From CAZGDB01 sp964524705 (lineage in GTDB: Bacteria; Pseudomonadota; Gammaproteobacteria; Berkiellales; Berkiellaceae): 26,855 bases of DNA. Positions 1 through 7,742 of this stretch are shown piece after piece (position 1 is the first letter of the stretch; every line of letters begins with the position of its first letter). The notes under the pieces were generated by a model. The model did not search any database. It was not told the DNA's origin and saw only the letters and a list, made by a program, of their open reading frames with translations. Where the stretch lies: positions 1 through 26,855 of the forward strand of contig CAZGDB010000022.1 in NCBI GenBank assembly GCA_964524705.1, read 5' to 3'. The position numbers and the translations under genes are program-made.

Positions 1-78
1 AAAAATGAACTTTTCTATCAAAAACCTGTCTCACTCCTAAATGAGCGCATATTGCTAAGTTAAAATGGGAGAGTGAAT

Positions 79-1758
79 ATGTCTGGAAGTTTTTCTGGTG
101 GTTCAAAAAAACCACCAACCCTGTTCTCTCCACTCCCTCCTCCCTTATCTAGAGCTAGTACTGCTGATCAACGCGCTGTCACCACTACAATCACTATGGC
201 AAACTTGCCTTCAGGGATTGTAGGTCCTAAAAACCTAGAGCGAAATGGTAGACTCGGACAAGTCATTGAAGATACATTCAGCAGTCCAAAATATGAAGAA
301 CTAGAACAAACCTTGATTAAAGAGTTTAATAATATTTGGTTCAAGGTACATCCCTATGAACAGGCTAGCATACCTCGCACTGTGGCACAACAACTCATTC
401 ATAATACTCCGCCTCCACTTGTAGCTAAAATTGTAACTAAAACTCCTTGGGATCGTTGGAAAGAAAAAGCAACAACTGAATTAAACTTATCAAGTCTAGA
501 TGACCCTGTAAATTTTCACATATTTTATAGTCATTTTCAGCAACCACAAATTGAGAAACAACAAAAAAAAATTCTTCCGGAAAATCTTATTACCCTTCCG
601 GAAAATCTTATTACCCTTTATGAAGCCTCTCGAAGCTCTACCCCATCGAGTAGAGATAGCAACTTGCAAAAACAGCTTGAACTTGCAAAAACAGAATTTA
701 TTGAAACCGTGATGCAGTTGGCACATAAGATCCTCACACTCCCCAAAAAAAATCGCTCTCAAGAACAAACAAAAATCTTAGCAAGCATGAAGGGTTTGTG
801 CTTTCCTGATAATACCCAAGATATTATCACCACTATGGAAAGAGAAATAAAAGAAGAACAAAAAAAAGAAAACGAAGCCGCCAAAAAAGCAGCTAAAGCA
901 GCAAAAAAACATGAGGGCGCTGAAAAAAAACTTATTGAAGCAGCAACAGCAGCAGAAGAAGAAGAAGATAAAAAAATAGCTCAGGAACTTACAAAATACT
1001 TAAAGGACGTAAAAAAGAATACAGACTCTGAAAAAATACTTACTATAACAAAAAACGAAACCGAAGCGATAACAAAGCACGACTATAGAATTGAACCTCA
1101 TAAAATAAAAGCATTAGATTGCGTGCAATATTTATACCCAGTCTCTTTAGAGCAACGCGTCATAGATAATTTGTTTATACTTACTGGATATAAAAGAATG
1201 CAAACAAAGCACAATCTGGCAAAAATCCATGGTGTTGTGGAAGCACTGAAGACGGCGATTGATACTAGTGCAGCAGAGTATCGTCGTTTATATAATGGCC
1301 GTATTGCCGCTTCCCAAGTGAACGACTTACATATGATTGTGCTGAATATGCATCATCTCACTTACATAAATGCTGCAATTCAAAACCAGCTCAATGCACT
1401 CAAAAACCAGCTCAATGCACTCAAAAAAGATAAAAAATCTGTCCCTGAAGCCCTAATAAGCATTTTAGAGCATCTTACAGATTTAAACACTGGGTTATTA
1501 AAAAGACAGGTCTCACGGTTAAAATCCGCTTACACAGCCAGTCAAAAGCCTGAACTTAATTTTGTAGCAGCATTTAATCAAGCACTACAGAATATTTATA
1601 ATGAGGCGCAGGTGCCAGTTAAAGCAATGCATAATCTCCATACCTATCTTCAAACGGCTAAGCTCGCTCAGCCTATTGAAGCAACACTCCAGCGTTCAGC
1701 AGAGGTTCCAGGAACAGCAACTGGTCAGTATGCGTTAAATGTAAAGAGATTAAAATAA
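79..1758 (+). CDS. Unrecognised coiled-coil protein, effector-like
   Basis: I do not recognise the family. The ATG at 79 is chosen because GGGAG (67-71) sits 7 bases upstream; an in-frame GTG at 73 overlaps that site. The 559-residue product has a Pro/Ser/Thr-rich, probably disordered N-terminus (about 1-45). A highly charged Lys/Ala/Glu helix with coiled-coil character covers about 255-310, and a mostly helical C-terminal half follows. There is no signal peptide and no membrane segment. Two exact 21-base tandem duplications each add seven residues. A cytosolic structural or secreted effector protein would fit these features in a Legionellales-like genome, but nothing here proves a function. 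The gene stands alone, and the downstream permease converges on it. It is A-rich compared with the metabolic genes. Confidence 0.72.
   Translation: MSGSFSGGSKKPPTLFSPLPPPLSRASTADQRAVTTTITMANLPSGIVGPKNLERNGRLGQVIEDTFSSPKYEELEQTLIKEFNNIWFKVHPYEQASIPRTVAQQLIHNTPPPLVAKIVTKTPWDRWKEKATTELNLSSLDDPVNFHIFYSHFQQPQIEKQQKKILPENLITLPENLITLYEASRSSTPSSRDSNLQKQLELAKTEFIETVMQLAHKILTLPKKNRSQEQTKILASMKGLCFPDNTQDIITTMEREIKEEQKKENEAAKKAAKAAKKHEGAEKKLIEAATAAEEEEDKKIAQELTKYLKDVKKNTDSEKILTITKNETEAITKHDYRIEPHKIKALDCVQYLYPVSLEQRVIDNLFILTGYKRMQTKHNLAKIHGVVEALKTAIDTSAAEYRRLYNGRIAASQVNDLHMIVLNMHHLTYINAAIQNQLNALKNQLNALKKDKKSVPEALISILEHLTDLNTGLLKRQVSRLKSAYTASQKPELNFVAAFNQALQNIYNEAQVPVKAMHNLHTYLQTAKLAQPIEATLQRSAEVPGTATGQYALNVKRLK
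574..618 (+). repeat. Exact 21-base tandem duplication (LPENLIT twice)
   Basis: Two identical 21-base units (574-594 and 595-615) are followed by three more matching bases. In the reading frame they encode LPENLIT twice, at about residues 166-179 of the preceding gene. Leucines fall at positions 1 and 5 of each unit, so the duplication adds one heptad without changing the a/d spacing. The perfect nucleotide identity points to a recent event. Confidence 0.95.
1382..1427 (+). repeat. Second exact 21-base tandem duplication (NQLNALK twice)
   Basis: Units 1382-1402 and 1403-1423 are identical, and the match runs on to 1427. They encode two copies of NQLNALK with leucines spaced 3-4-3, a classic heptad pattern. 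This is a second, unrelated unit in the same gene as the duplication near 574, with the same 21-base period. Confidence 0.95.
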
Positions 1759-1773
1759 AAGATCACAAGCAGT

Positions 1774-1803
1774 CCCTAGCCTTAAAACCATTTATGGCTA
1801 GGG
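1774..1803. terminator. Bidirectional terminator hairpin between convergent genes
   Basis: CCCTAGCC (1774-1781) pairs perfectly with GGCTAGGG (1796-1803). Inside the loop TAAA (1783-1786) can pair with TTTA (1791-1794) around ACCA. Downstream on the plus strand the sequence is T-rich but interrupted, and the minus side reaches a T-run only after about 12 bases, so efficiency is uncertain. The 3' arm lies in the last codons of the convergent permease, whose stop codon is in the loop. Confidence 0.6.
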
Positions 1804-3191
1804 TATTGTCTATGTTTGCTTTTATTTTTCAAAAACAATACCGGTACTAAAAACAGCACAATTCCTATGATTAAAGCCAAACTATACCCATAAACATCTA
1901 CGACCATGTCTGTCGGAGGTAAGAACCCCAAAACAATCGCGGCTACACTAGAAAAAATACCCAAGGAAGCCACACACCAAATCCCTAATTTACCACCTGG
2001 TACAGGGGCAGGACGTGTTTTATTCGGATGGCTATAACGTAACTTCAAAACTGCAGCAAACACAAAAAGATACATGACCAATGCCAGTTGTGCAGATAAT
2101 GCAGATAAAAACCAATACGAGCTCATCACCGTTGGTAAGAGTAAGAACGCCCCCGATAAGGCACACCCTATCGCCCATTGTGCTAACAATAAGTAAGTAG
2201 GCACACCCCAACGATTTTTATGTTGCATCCATTCTGGCGTTAAGCCATCTTCAGCTGCAGCTAATAATCCTTTAGTAGGCCCGATGATCCAAGTAGCCAC
2301 CGCCCCAATCCCACCTAAAATAATACAGCCCCCCAAATAAGGTGCCAGCTGTGGATAACCTACAAGCGTCAAGAAATGTGTCAGTGCTTGAATGGTACCT
2401 GTGATTACATTTAATTCTTTAGCAGGGACAATAGCTGCAATCGCAAGTGCGCCTAATGTTAAGGACGCTAAAATAATCACTGCTGAAATTAACAATGCCC
2501 TCGGATAATCTTTAGCAGGATCTTGCACTTCATTGGCATGCACCGCAGACATTTCCAACCCTAATAAACTAAACATAATCGCCAATATAAACACTAAATC
2601 ACTGGGTTGATGAATAGGTGGCAACCAAGCTTGAGCATCGACCGTAAAAGCAATTGGATGATCTTGTACAAAAAAAGCATAAGCCCCCATGCCAATCATA
2701 AGCCCAATCGGTAGCAAGGTACCCAATAATGCACCTAGGGTACTCACCCAACTCGAAATCCGCATCCCAAAAAAGTTTAAAAGTGTACAAAGACTAAAGA
2801 ACCCCAACACTAGCCCTAACACCACATGAGGATTTTCTCCCAACCCTGGGGTTTGAAAATGTAAAAAGGTCCCTGCCACTAAGGTTAAAATACTGGGATA
2901 CCAAATGACATTATAAATCCACTGCACCCAAACCACCGTAAACCCAAATCGTGGCCCAAAGGCCTCTCGCACCCATACATAAGCACCACCCTTTTCATGG
3001 GGATACATAGTTGCTAGCTCAGCCGTCACCAATGCAGTGGGTAAAAAGAAACACAAGCCAACCAACACATACAGCGTGACTAAAGACAACCCAAAGGTTG
3101 CTGCCAATGGTAAATTTTTAATACTGTCTACAGCGATGACGTTAATCATCACTAAGGCGAAGACGGATAAAGGTTTTTTTAAGGTGCTCAT
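1782..3191 (-). CDS. GadC-like APC-family amino acid permease/antiporter
   Basis: This is a 469-residue, roughly 12-helix inner-membrane protein of the APC superfamily. It resembles the glutamate:GABA antiporter GadC from memory. Shared features are AELATMYPHEKGGAYVWV near residues 57-74, the SAVHANEVQDPAKDYPRALL segment in the middle, WIIGPTKGLLAAA, and PGGK followed by GFLPP near the C-terminus. E. coli GadC is about 511 residues, and its last roughly 40 form a pH-gated cytoplasmic plug; this protein stops where that plug would begin. The substrate is therefore uncertain, with an amino acid exchanger most likely. No gadB-like decarboxylase is nearby. The start has no strong ribosome binding site. 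The 3' end overlaps the shared terminator hairpin. Confidence 0.85.
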   Translation of the reverse strand: MSTLKKPLSVFALVMINVIAVDSIKNLPLAATFGLSLVTLYVLVGLCFFLPTALVTAELATMYPHEKGGAYVWVREAFGPRFGFTVVWVQWIYNVIWYPSILTLVAGTFLHFQTPGLGENPHVVLGLVLGFFSLCTLLNFFGMRISSWVSTLGALLGTLLPIGLMIGMGAYAFFVQDHPIAFTVDAQAWLPPIHQPSDLVFILAIMFSLLGLEMSAVHANEVQDPAKDYPRALLISAVIILASLTLGALAIAAIVPAKELNVITGTIQALTHFLTLVGYPQLAPYLGGCIILGGIGAVATWIIGPTKGLLAAAEDGLTPEWMQHKNRWGVPTYLLLAQWAIGCALSGAFLLLPTVMSSYWFLSALSAQLALVMYLFVFAAVLKLRYSHPNKTRPAPVPGGKLGIWCVASLGIFSSVAAIVLGFLPPTDMVVDVYGYSLALIIGIVLFLVPVLFLKNKSKHRQYPSHKWF

Positions 3192-3342
3192 ATTACGCCA
3201 TTTAGTTAATATTCTAAATTAATTATTAAAGAGGTTGCCAAGCCAAAGCAGGCTAACATACTTTATAGTATGGGAAAAGGTTTAACGCCCTCGTATCAGA
3301 CCTCTCAGCACATAAAGCTACAGTTCTAAATAAATTTTTGTC
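3192..3342. other. Intergenic region with dyads and a weak permease promoter
   Basis: This 151-base gap lies between two minus-strand genes. It contains a perfect 6-bp hairpin, CATACT/AGTATG (3257-3262 and 3267-3272), a small AGCC/GGCT hairpin (about 3241-3254), and an enclosing AGAGGT/ACCTCT pair (3229-3234 and 3299-3304). On the minus strand TTGGCA (3241-3236) and TAGAAT (3216-3211) form a possible promoter for the permease, but the 19-base spacer is long. No T-run follows the hairpins, so they are not an obvious terminator. Confidence 0.35.
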
Positions 3343-3903
3343 TTAAACGCTCAAAGTGATGTTGGGCTGGGATACCACATGATCTGAATGCGATGTTGCC
3401 TCTTCTGAAAAACCTGTACCACAAGAATGCTCTGAAGCAAGAAAAATGGGACTAGGAACCGCAAGCAAAGCCGGCAAGGACGTTAATACCAACTCGCACG
3501 CTTTACCTGCACGATTATTAAGCTGATACCTTAAGGTCTGTTGCGACAATAATGCCTCGACAAGTTGTTCACCCAATACTTTTGCTAGCGTAAGATCAGA
3601 TACATTAAACGTCTCTACGTGTCGTTGATGTGCTGACGGTGCAACAATAATCAAAGCGCTAAAAATAGCAGGCTTTCTGCCATCCCGAATATCAAACTCT
3701 AGAGATATCCTCACTGGATAGTCTGCAGTTGCTGTAGAAAAATGGCGTGTGACATGCCCAATAAGTTGTTCACTAAATAGTGTTTTAAAAACTAAAAGTT
3801 TATTAACAGAACAACGTCCACTACCAGTTTGAGTTTTAAAAGTAACATTATAAATACTTTTCTTATCTGTATTATTTTTTTTCCTAGAACAACATGACAA
3901 CAT
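3343..3903 (-). CDS. Unrecognised 186-residue protein with N-terminal double Cys
   Basis: I do not recognise the family. The start is well supported by AAGGGGA immediately upstream, overlapping the yadH stop codon, and only 9 bases separate the genes, so it is likely translated as the last member of the pdh-yad unit. The N-terminus reads MLSCCSRKKN: two adjacent cysteines followed by basic residues. There is no hydrophobic signal peptide and no lipobox, so it is not a standard bacterial lipoprotein. The middle (about 60-95) alternates hydrophobic and polar residues like beta strands, and about 105-130 looks helical. The C-terminal 35 residues are polar and Ser/His-rich. Position suggests a partner of the exporter, but a separate role such as a secreted effector is equally possible. 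Confidence 0.65.
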   Translation of the reverse strand: MLSCCSRKKNNTDKKSIYNVTFKTQTGSGRCSVNKLLVFKTLFSEQLIGHVTRHFSTATADYPVRISLEFDIRDGRKPAIFSALIIVAPSAHQRHVETFNVSDLTLAKVLGEQLVEALLSQQTLRYQLNNRAGKACELVLTSLPALLAVPSPIFLASEHSCGTGFSEEATSHSDHVVSQPNITLSV

Positions 3904-3912
3904 ACAGTCCCC

Positions 3913-4689
3913 TTATTGTCTCAAACAATACCCCTTTTCTAAGATATACCAAACAATCAAAAATAAACTAACCGTCAACCCAGACAAAATAGCCATAGAA
4001 AACATAAGTCCACTTTCTTCGACACCTAAAATGGCATATCTAAAGGCATTCACCATATAAAAAATAGGATTATAATGAGAGACTGTTTGCCAAAAAGGAC
4101 TTAACAAATGCACTGAATAAAAAACGCCTCCCAAATACGTAAGTGGACTCAATATAAACACTGGAACGATATTCACATCATCAAATTTATTCGCCACAAT
4201 CCCATTCAAAAGCCCTGCCAACGAAAAAAGCGTCGCCGTTAATATGAAGATCGCCACCATCAGTCCTGGGTGAGCAAAGGGCAAGGTGGTGAAACACAAG
4301 GCTACTCCCACTACACAGCTCCCCACTAATAATGCCCGCAATATCCCCCCTGCTACAAACCCCAGTAATACGGTCAAACTCCACACAGGTGCCACAAATA
4401 ACTCTTCGATATTACGTATAAATTTAGCGCTATAAAAAGAAGAAACGACATTCATAAAAGCATTATTAATAATAGCCATCATAATCAAACCGGGTGCAAT
4501 ATAAGACATATATTCAAACCCTGCGACAGGTCCAATACGATCTCCCATAAATTGCCCAAAAATTAAAAAATATAAAAGCATCGTGATAGGCGTTGGTAAA
4601 AAGGTTTGGATCCAAATCCGTACAAAACGGACAATTTCACGCCGCACTAAGGTATACAGGGCGACACTATTAATCTTCAATATGTGCAT
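3913..4689 (-). CDS. yadH: ABC-2 type exporter permease, YadH family
   Basis: This is the membrane subunit of an ABC-2 exporter, 258 residues, matching the usual length of E. coli YadH (about 256). After a short cytoplasmic N-terminus with REIVRFVRIWIQT comes a series of about six hydrophobic helices. YadH-type segments include ITMLLYFLIFGQFMGDRIG, YIAPGLIMMAIINNAFMNV, FSLAGLLNGIVANKFDD and PLTYLGGVFYSV. The start codon lies 20 bases inside yadG, which suggests translational coupling. The transported substrate of the YadGH family is not known to me, so I leave it open. The gene lies in the same packed unit as the E1/E2 dehydrogenase genes. Confidence 0.9.
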   Translation of the reverse strand: MHILKINSVALYTLVRREIVRFVRIWIQTFLPTPITMLLYFLIFGQFMGDRIGPVAGFEYMSYIAPGLIMMAIINNAFMNVVSSFYSAKFIRNIEELFVAPVWSLTVLLGFVAGGILRALLVGSCVVGVALCFTTLPFAHPGLMVAIFILTATLFSLAGLLNGIVANKFDDVNIVPVFILSPLTYLGGVFYSVHLLSPFWQTVSHYNPIFYMVNAFRYAILGVEESGLMFSMAILSGLTVSLFLIVWYILEKGYCLRQ

Positions 4690-5623
4690 TATTTTTTGAC
4701 ACCTGTTTTAAAAAGAGATCTTCCAGTTTAGGTTCTGGCAATACCACATTTTGGAACCGCACCCCAATTTCACTGAGTTGATTAAAGATAATCCATGCCG
4801 GTGTTCCTTTAGGATAATACAACGTCACTCGTTCAGAAGAAGTTAACACACAACGATAAGGTAATTTTTCCATTCCTCTTGGTAGTACGGTATGGGGCTC
4901 TATCAGCTCCAAACACATCTGTGCTTCGGTATGTGTCGCTAAAAATTGTGCTACTGAGCATTGCTCAATAATTTTACCCTGATTAATAATCGCCAAAGTT
5001 TTACACAAATTTTGTGCTTCTTCTAAATAGTGTGTCGTTAAAATAATTGTCGTCCCTTTGGCATGCAATTCCTGGATAAACTCCCAGATAATATGCCGAA
5101 CTTCTACATCCACTCCAGCGGTTGGCTCATCCAAAATCAAAATCTCAGGATCGTGAATCAAGCCACGCACAATCAGAAGACGTCTTTTTTGTCCCCCGGA
5201 CAAAGTCCGCGCAGCCGCATTTCGTTTCTCCCACAAATCTAATTTTTTTAATAAAAATTCTGCTCGCACCAAGGCATCGGATCGTTTAATGCCATAATAG
5301 CCTGCTTGCTGTACAATAATATCAATGACTTTTTCAAAGATATTAAAATTAAATTCTTGTGGAATCACTCCGAGACAAGTTTTAACAGCCGCTCTGTCTG
5401 CATCCAGATCTTTACCCAAGACCTGTATCGTCCCACTGCTTTTATGTGCCAATGAGCTGATAATATTAATAAGGGTAGATTTTCCCGCACCATTAGGCCC
5501 TAATAATGCAAAAAAATCTCCCTTCTCAATAGAAAGGTCTACACCTTGTAAGGCTTGCACCGTACCATAAGACTTAACTACGCCCCGCACAATAATGGCA
5601 GGAATATCTGTAGCCTGCTTCAT
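4670..5623 (-). CDS. yadG: ABC exporter ATPase, YadG family
   Basis: This is the nucleotide-binding subunit that powers YadH, 317 residues and cytoplasmic at the inner membrane. Motifs are complete: Walker A GPNGAGKST (42-50), Q-loop Q89, signature LSGGQ (141-145), Walker B ILILDE (161-166) and H-loop His198. The stretch IPQEFNFNIFEKV closely recalls E. coli YadG. A C-terminal domain of about 90 residues follows the ATPase core, as is usual for this subfamily. Its ATG overlaps the TGA of the E2 gene (ATGA at 5623-5620), so it is coupled to a metabolic operon rather than standing alone, which is unusual for this transporter. Confidence 0.92.
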   Translation of the reverse strand: MKQATDIPAIIVRGVVKSYGTVQALQGVDLSIEKGDFFALLGPNGAGKSTLINIISSLAHKSSGTIQVLGKDLDADRAAVKTCLGVIPQEFNFNIFEKVIDIIVQQAGYYGIKRSDALVRAEFLLKKLDLWEKRNAAARTLSGGQKRRLLIVRGLIHDPEILILDEPTAGVDVEVRHIIWEFIQELHAKGTTIILTTHYLEEAQNLCKTLAIINQGKIIEQCSVAQFLATHTEAQMCLELIEPHTVLPRGMEKLPYRCVLTSSERVTLYYPKGTPAWIIFNQLSEIGVRFQNVVLPEPKLEDLFLKQVSKNNAHIED

Positions 5624-6768
5624 GTTGGGGCTTCAGTTTTTTCTTTCACTTCCGGTAAACGTAAATGACTGATCAGTGCTCTTAAAAAACGCGTAGCCTC
5701 ACCACCCGTCACAACACGATGATCAAAAGTCAGCGCTAAAGGCAGCATCCAACGTCTCACCGGACCTTCATTGGTCCACGCAATCCCTTCACGCACACGC
5801 CCTGCTGCAATAATAGCAACTGCAGGAGGAACCACAACCGCATTCGCATAACGGCCTGCAAACTTACCGAAGTTAGAGAAAGTAATCGTATGACCACGCA
5901 TTTTATCTGGCGTAATTTTACGATTGACCACAATATCTTTAAAGTTTTCAATTTCTTTACGTAGGGTTTCAGCATTTTTAGCATCCACATCGTGGATCAC
6001 AGGTACAAATAATCCTTCTGGCGTATCCATTGCCAACCCCACATGTACGCCCTTCACCCAGCGTCTGGCATGCAACTTGCTATCATACCACACGTTTAAG
6101 GCTGGCTCTTTACTACTGGCAAACACAATGGCTTGTAACATACGTACCGTGGCATCCCCTTCTTGTGCCCAAGGGGTAATATCCGCATCTTCATATACAG
6201 ACACGGGAACCACTTCTGCGTGCGAACGGGTCATAGACTCTGCCATACTTTTACGCACGCCTTTTAAAGGCTCCAAGGTCCCCGCCATAGACATATTTTG
6301 TTGTGCAATACGCACATCATCCATGGTAATGGTGCCATTCGGCCCCGTTGGAGTCACCGTTGCTAAATCTACTTCCAACTGTTTGGCCAATGCACGTACC
6401 ACTGGAGTTACCCCAGGCGCACCGCTCTCTGTTTTGGTTTGCATCATCGCAGATTGTTTAGGCAAGACTTTAACGCCCTCTTCAAGCTTACCCACTACTG
6501 TGGCCGCATTACTGCCTACAGTTGGCGCAATTTCTTCACCTTCAAATCCAACTAAAGGAGCACCAGTTTTCACCATTTGTTTGGGCTCCCCAAACAAAGC
6601 TTCAATTTTTCCGGCCCAAGGAGAAGGGATATCTACTACCGCCTTTGCGGTTTCCACCGAAACCAAAGGTTGGTCTAACGTCACAGTATCCCCTACTTTG
6701 ACATACCATTTTACAATCTCAACTTCTGCAAGGCCTTCACCTAAATCTGGTAACTGAAACTTTTTCAT
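5620..6768 (-). CDS. pdhC: 2-oxoacid dehydrogenase E2, lipoyl acyltransferase
   Basis: The E2 core transfers the acyl group made by E1 to CoA. The 382-residue protein has one lipoyl domain (1-80, lipoyl Lys42 in VETAKAVVDIPSP), a peripheral subunit-binding domain (about 120-155, VTPVVRALAKQLEVDL), and a catalytic domain. The catalytic His350 is in FDHRVVTGGEA. The usual HxxxDG motif has Thr354 in place of Asp. Start and stop both use 4-base ATGA overlaps with the neighbouring genes. Family membership is certain. The substrate is not: it could be pyruvate or branched-chain 2-oxoacids (bkdB-like). The adjacent leucine operon favours a branched-chain role. No E3 (dihydrolipoamide dehydrogenase) gene is present. 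Confidence 0.9.
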   Translation of the reverse strand: MKKFQLPDLGEGLAEVEIVKWYVKVGDTVTLDQPLVSVETAKAVVDIPSPWAGKIEALFGEPKQMVKTGAPLVGFEGEEIAPTVGSNAATVVGKLEEGVKVLPKQSAMMQTKTESGAPGVTPVVRALAKQLEVDLATVTPTGPNGTITMDDVRIAQQNMSMAGTLEPLKGVRKSMAESMTRSHAEVVPVSVYEDADITPWAQEGDATVRMLQAIVFASSKEPALNVWYDSKLHARRWVKGVHVGLAMDTPEGLFVPVIHDVDAKNAETLRKEIENFKDIVVNRKITPDKMRGHTITFSNFGKFAGRYANAVVVPPAVAIIAAGRVREGIAWTNEGPVRRWMLPLALTFDHRVVTGGEATRFLRALISHLRLPEVKEKTEAPT

Positions 6769-7742
6769 GCATACTCCAACGCTTGATAGATCCCGGCTAA
6801 TATCCGCGCCTGTGACGGCAAATACGCATCTTCTAATTTATATAAAGGAACAATAGTGTCATACCCTGAGACCACTTTCACAGGAGACATCAAAGAAGTG
6901 AGTGCATGCTGTGCCAACAACCCTGCAATTTCAGAGGCCACTGAACACGCAGATACGGATTCTTGCACAATGACACAACGCCCTGTACGTTTTACAGACT
7001 CATGTATCGTTGAAAAATCTAAAGGCTTAATCGTTGCCACATCAATGACTTCTACTGAAATACCTTCTTGAGCAACTTTTTCTGCCACTTCTAAGACATC
7101 TAAAACCAAAGCACCCCAACTGACTACAGTAACATCTGTGCCTTCTCTTAAGGTAAAACACATGTCTAAAGGATAGGCAACGCCATCTTCATCCATCTCT
7201 TGTTTGACCTTACGATACAAACGCGTAGGTTCTAAAAAAACCACCGGATCTGGATTCTGTATTGCAGCTAACAATAACCCATAAGCACTAGCAGGAGAAG
7301 ATGGTATCACGACTCTTAACCCTGGAATATGCGCCAACATCGCCTCGACACTTTCAGAATGATGTTCTGGCGCATGAATCCCCGCACCATAAGGCATACG
7401 CAACACTAAAGGGCATGTTAATCTTCCACGCGTACGATTACGCAAACGGGTGGCATGGCTAATAAGCTGATCTAAACCTGCGTATAAAAAACCCATAAAT
7501 TGAATTTCTGCTACGGCTTTAAATCCTTGCGTAGACAGCCCAACCGCTAAGCCTACAATCATGTTTTCAGCTAAAGGCGTATCAAATACCCTTTCCGGAA
7601 ATGCACTCGCTAATCCTTCAGTTGCCCTAAAGACTCCACCATTTTTACCTACATCCTCTCCAAAAACGACCACTTTAGGATCTGTAGTCAAAGAATGATG
7701 CAACGCTTTATTTACCGCCTCAATGAGGGTCAAAGTTGACAT
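6765..7742 (-). CDS. pdhB: 2-oxoacid dehydrogenase E1 beta subunit
   Basis: This subunit forms the heterotetrameric thiamine-diphosphate E1 with the alpha subunit encoded upstream. The start is the ATG at 7742, 7 bases after AGGGGAG; an in-frame GTG at 7748 lies only one base from that site and is less likely. The 325-residue length is typical. Family segments are GEDVGKNGGVFRATEGL, FDTPLAENMIVGLAVG (Glu59 is the expected cofactor-activating acid), and RMPYGAGIHAPEHHSESVEA. It overlaps the alpha gene by 23 bases and the E2 gene by 4. The substrate question is as for E2: pyruvate or a branched-chain oxoacid. Confidence 0.9.
   Translation of the reverse strand: MSTLTLIEAVNKALHHSLTTDPKVVVFGEDVGKNGGVFRATEGLASAFPERVFDTPLAENMIVGLAVGLSTQGFKAVAEIQFMGFLYAGLDQLISHATRLRNRTRGRLTCPLVLRMPYGAGIHAPEHHSESVEAMLAHIPGLRVVIPSSPASAYGLLLAAIQNPDPVVFLEPTRLYRKVKQEMDEDGVAYPLDMCFTLREGTDVTVVSWGALVLDVLEVAEKVAQEGISVEVIDVATIKPLDFSTIHESVKRTGRCVIVQESVSACSVASEIAGLLAQHALTSLMSPVKVVSGYDTIVPLYKLEDAYLPSQARILAGIYQALEYA

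Noticed and set aside
1..78. Promoter or PmrA-like box before the coiled-coil gene
   Set aside because: TTAAAAT near 59-65 is a weak -10 with no -35, and no CTTA direct repeat with 11-base spacing is present.
496..768. 90-codon minus-strand frame inside the coiled-coil gene
   Set aside because: It is a low-complexity mirror of the A-rich plus-strand gene, Phe/Lys-rich, with no ribosome binding site.
5924..6757. 277-codon open frame antisense to the E2 gene
   Set aside because: It lies wholly opposite a well-supported gene and its translation shows no recognisable domain. Codon bias of the E2 gene explains the open frame.
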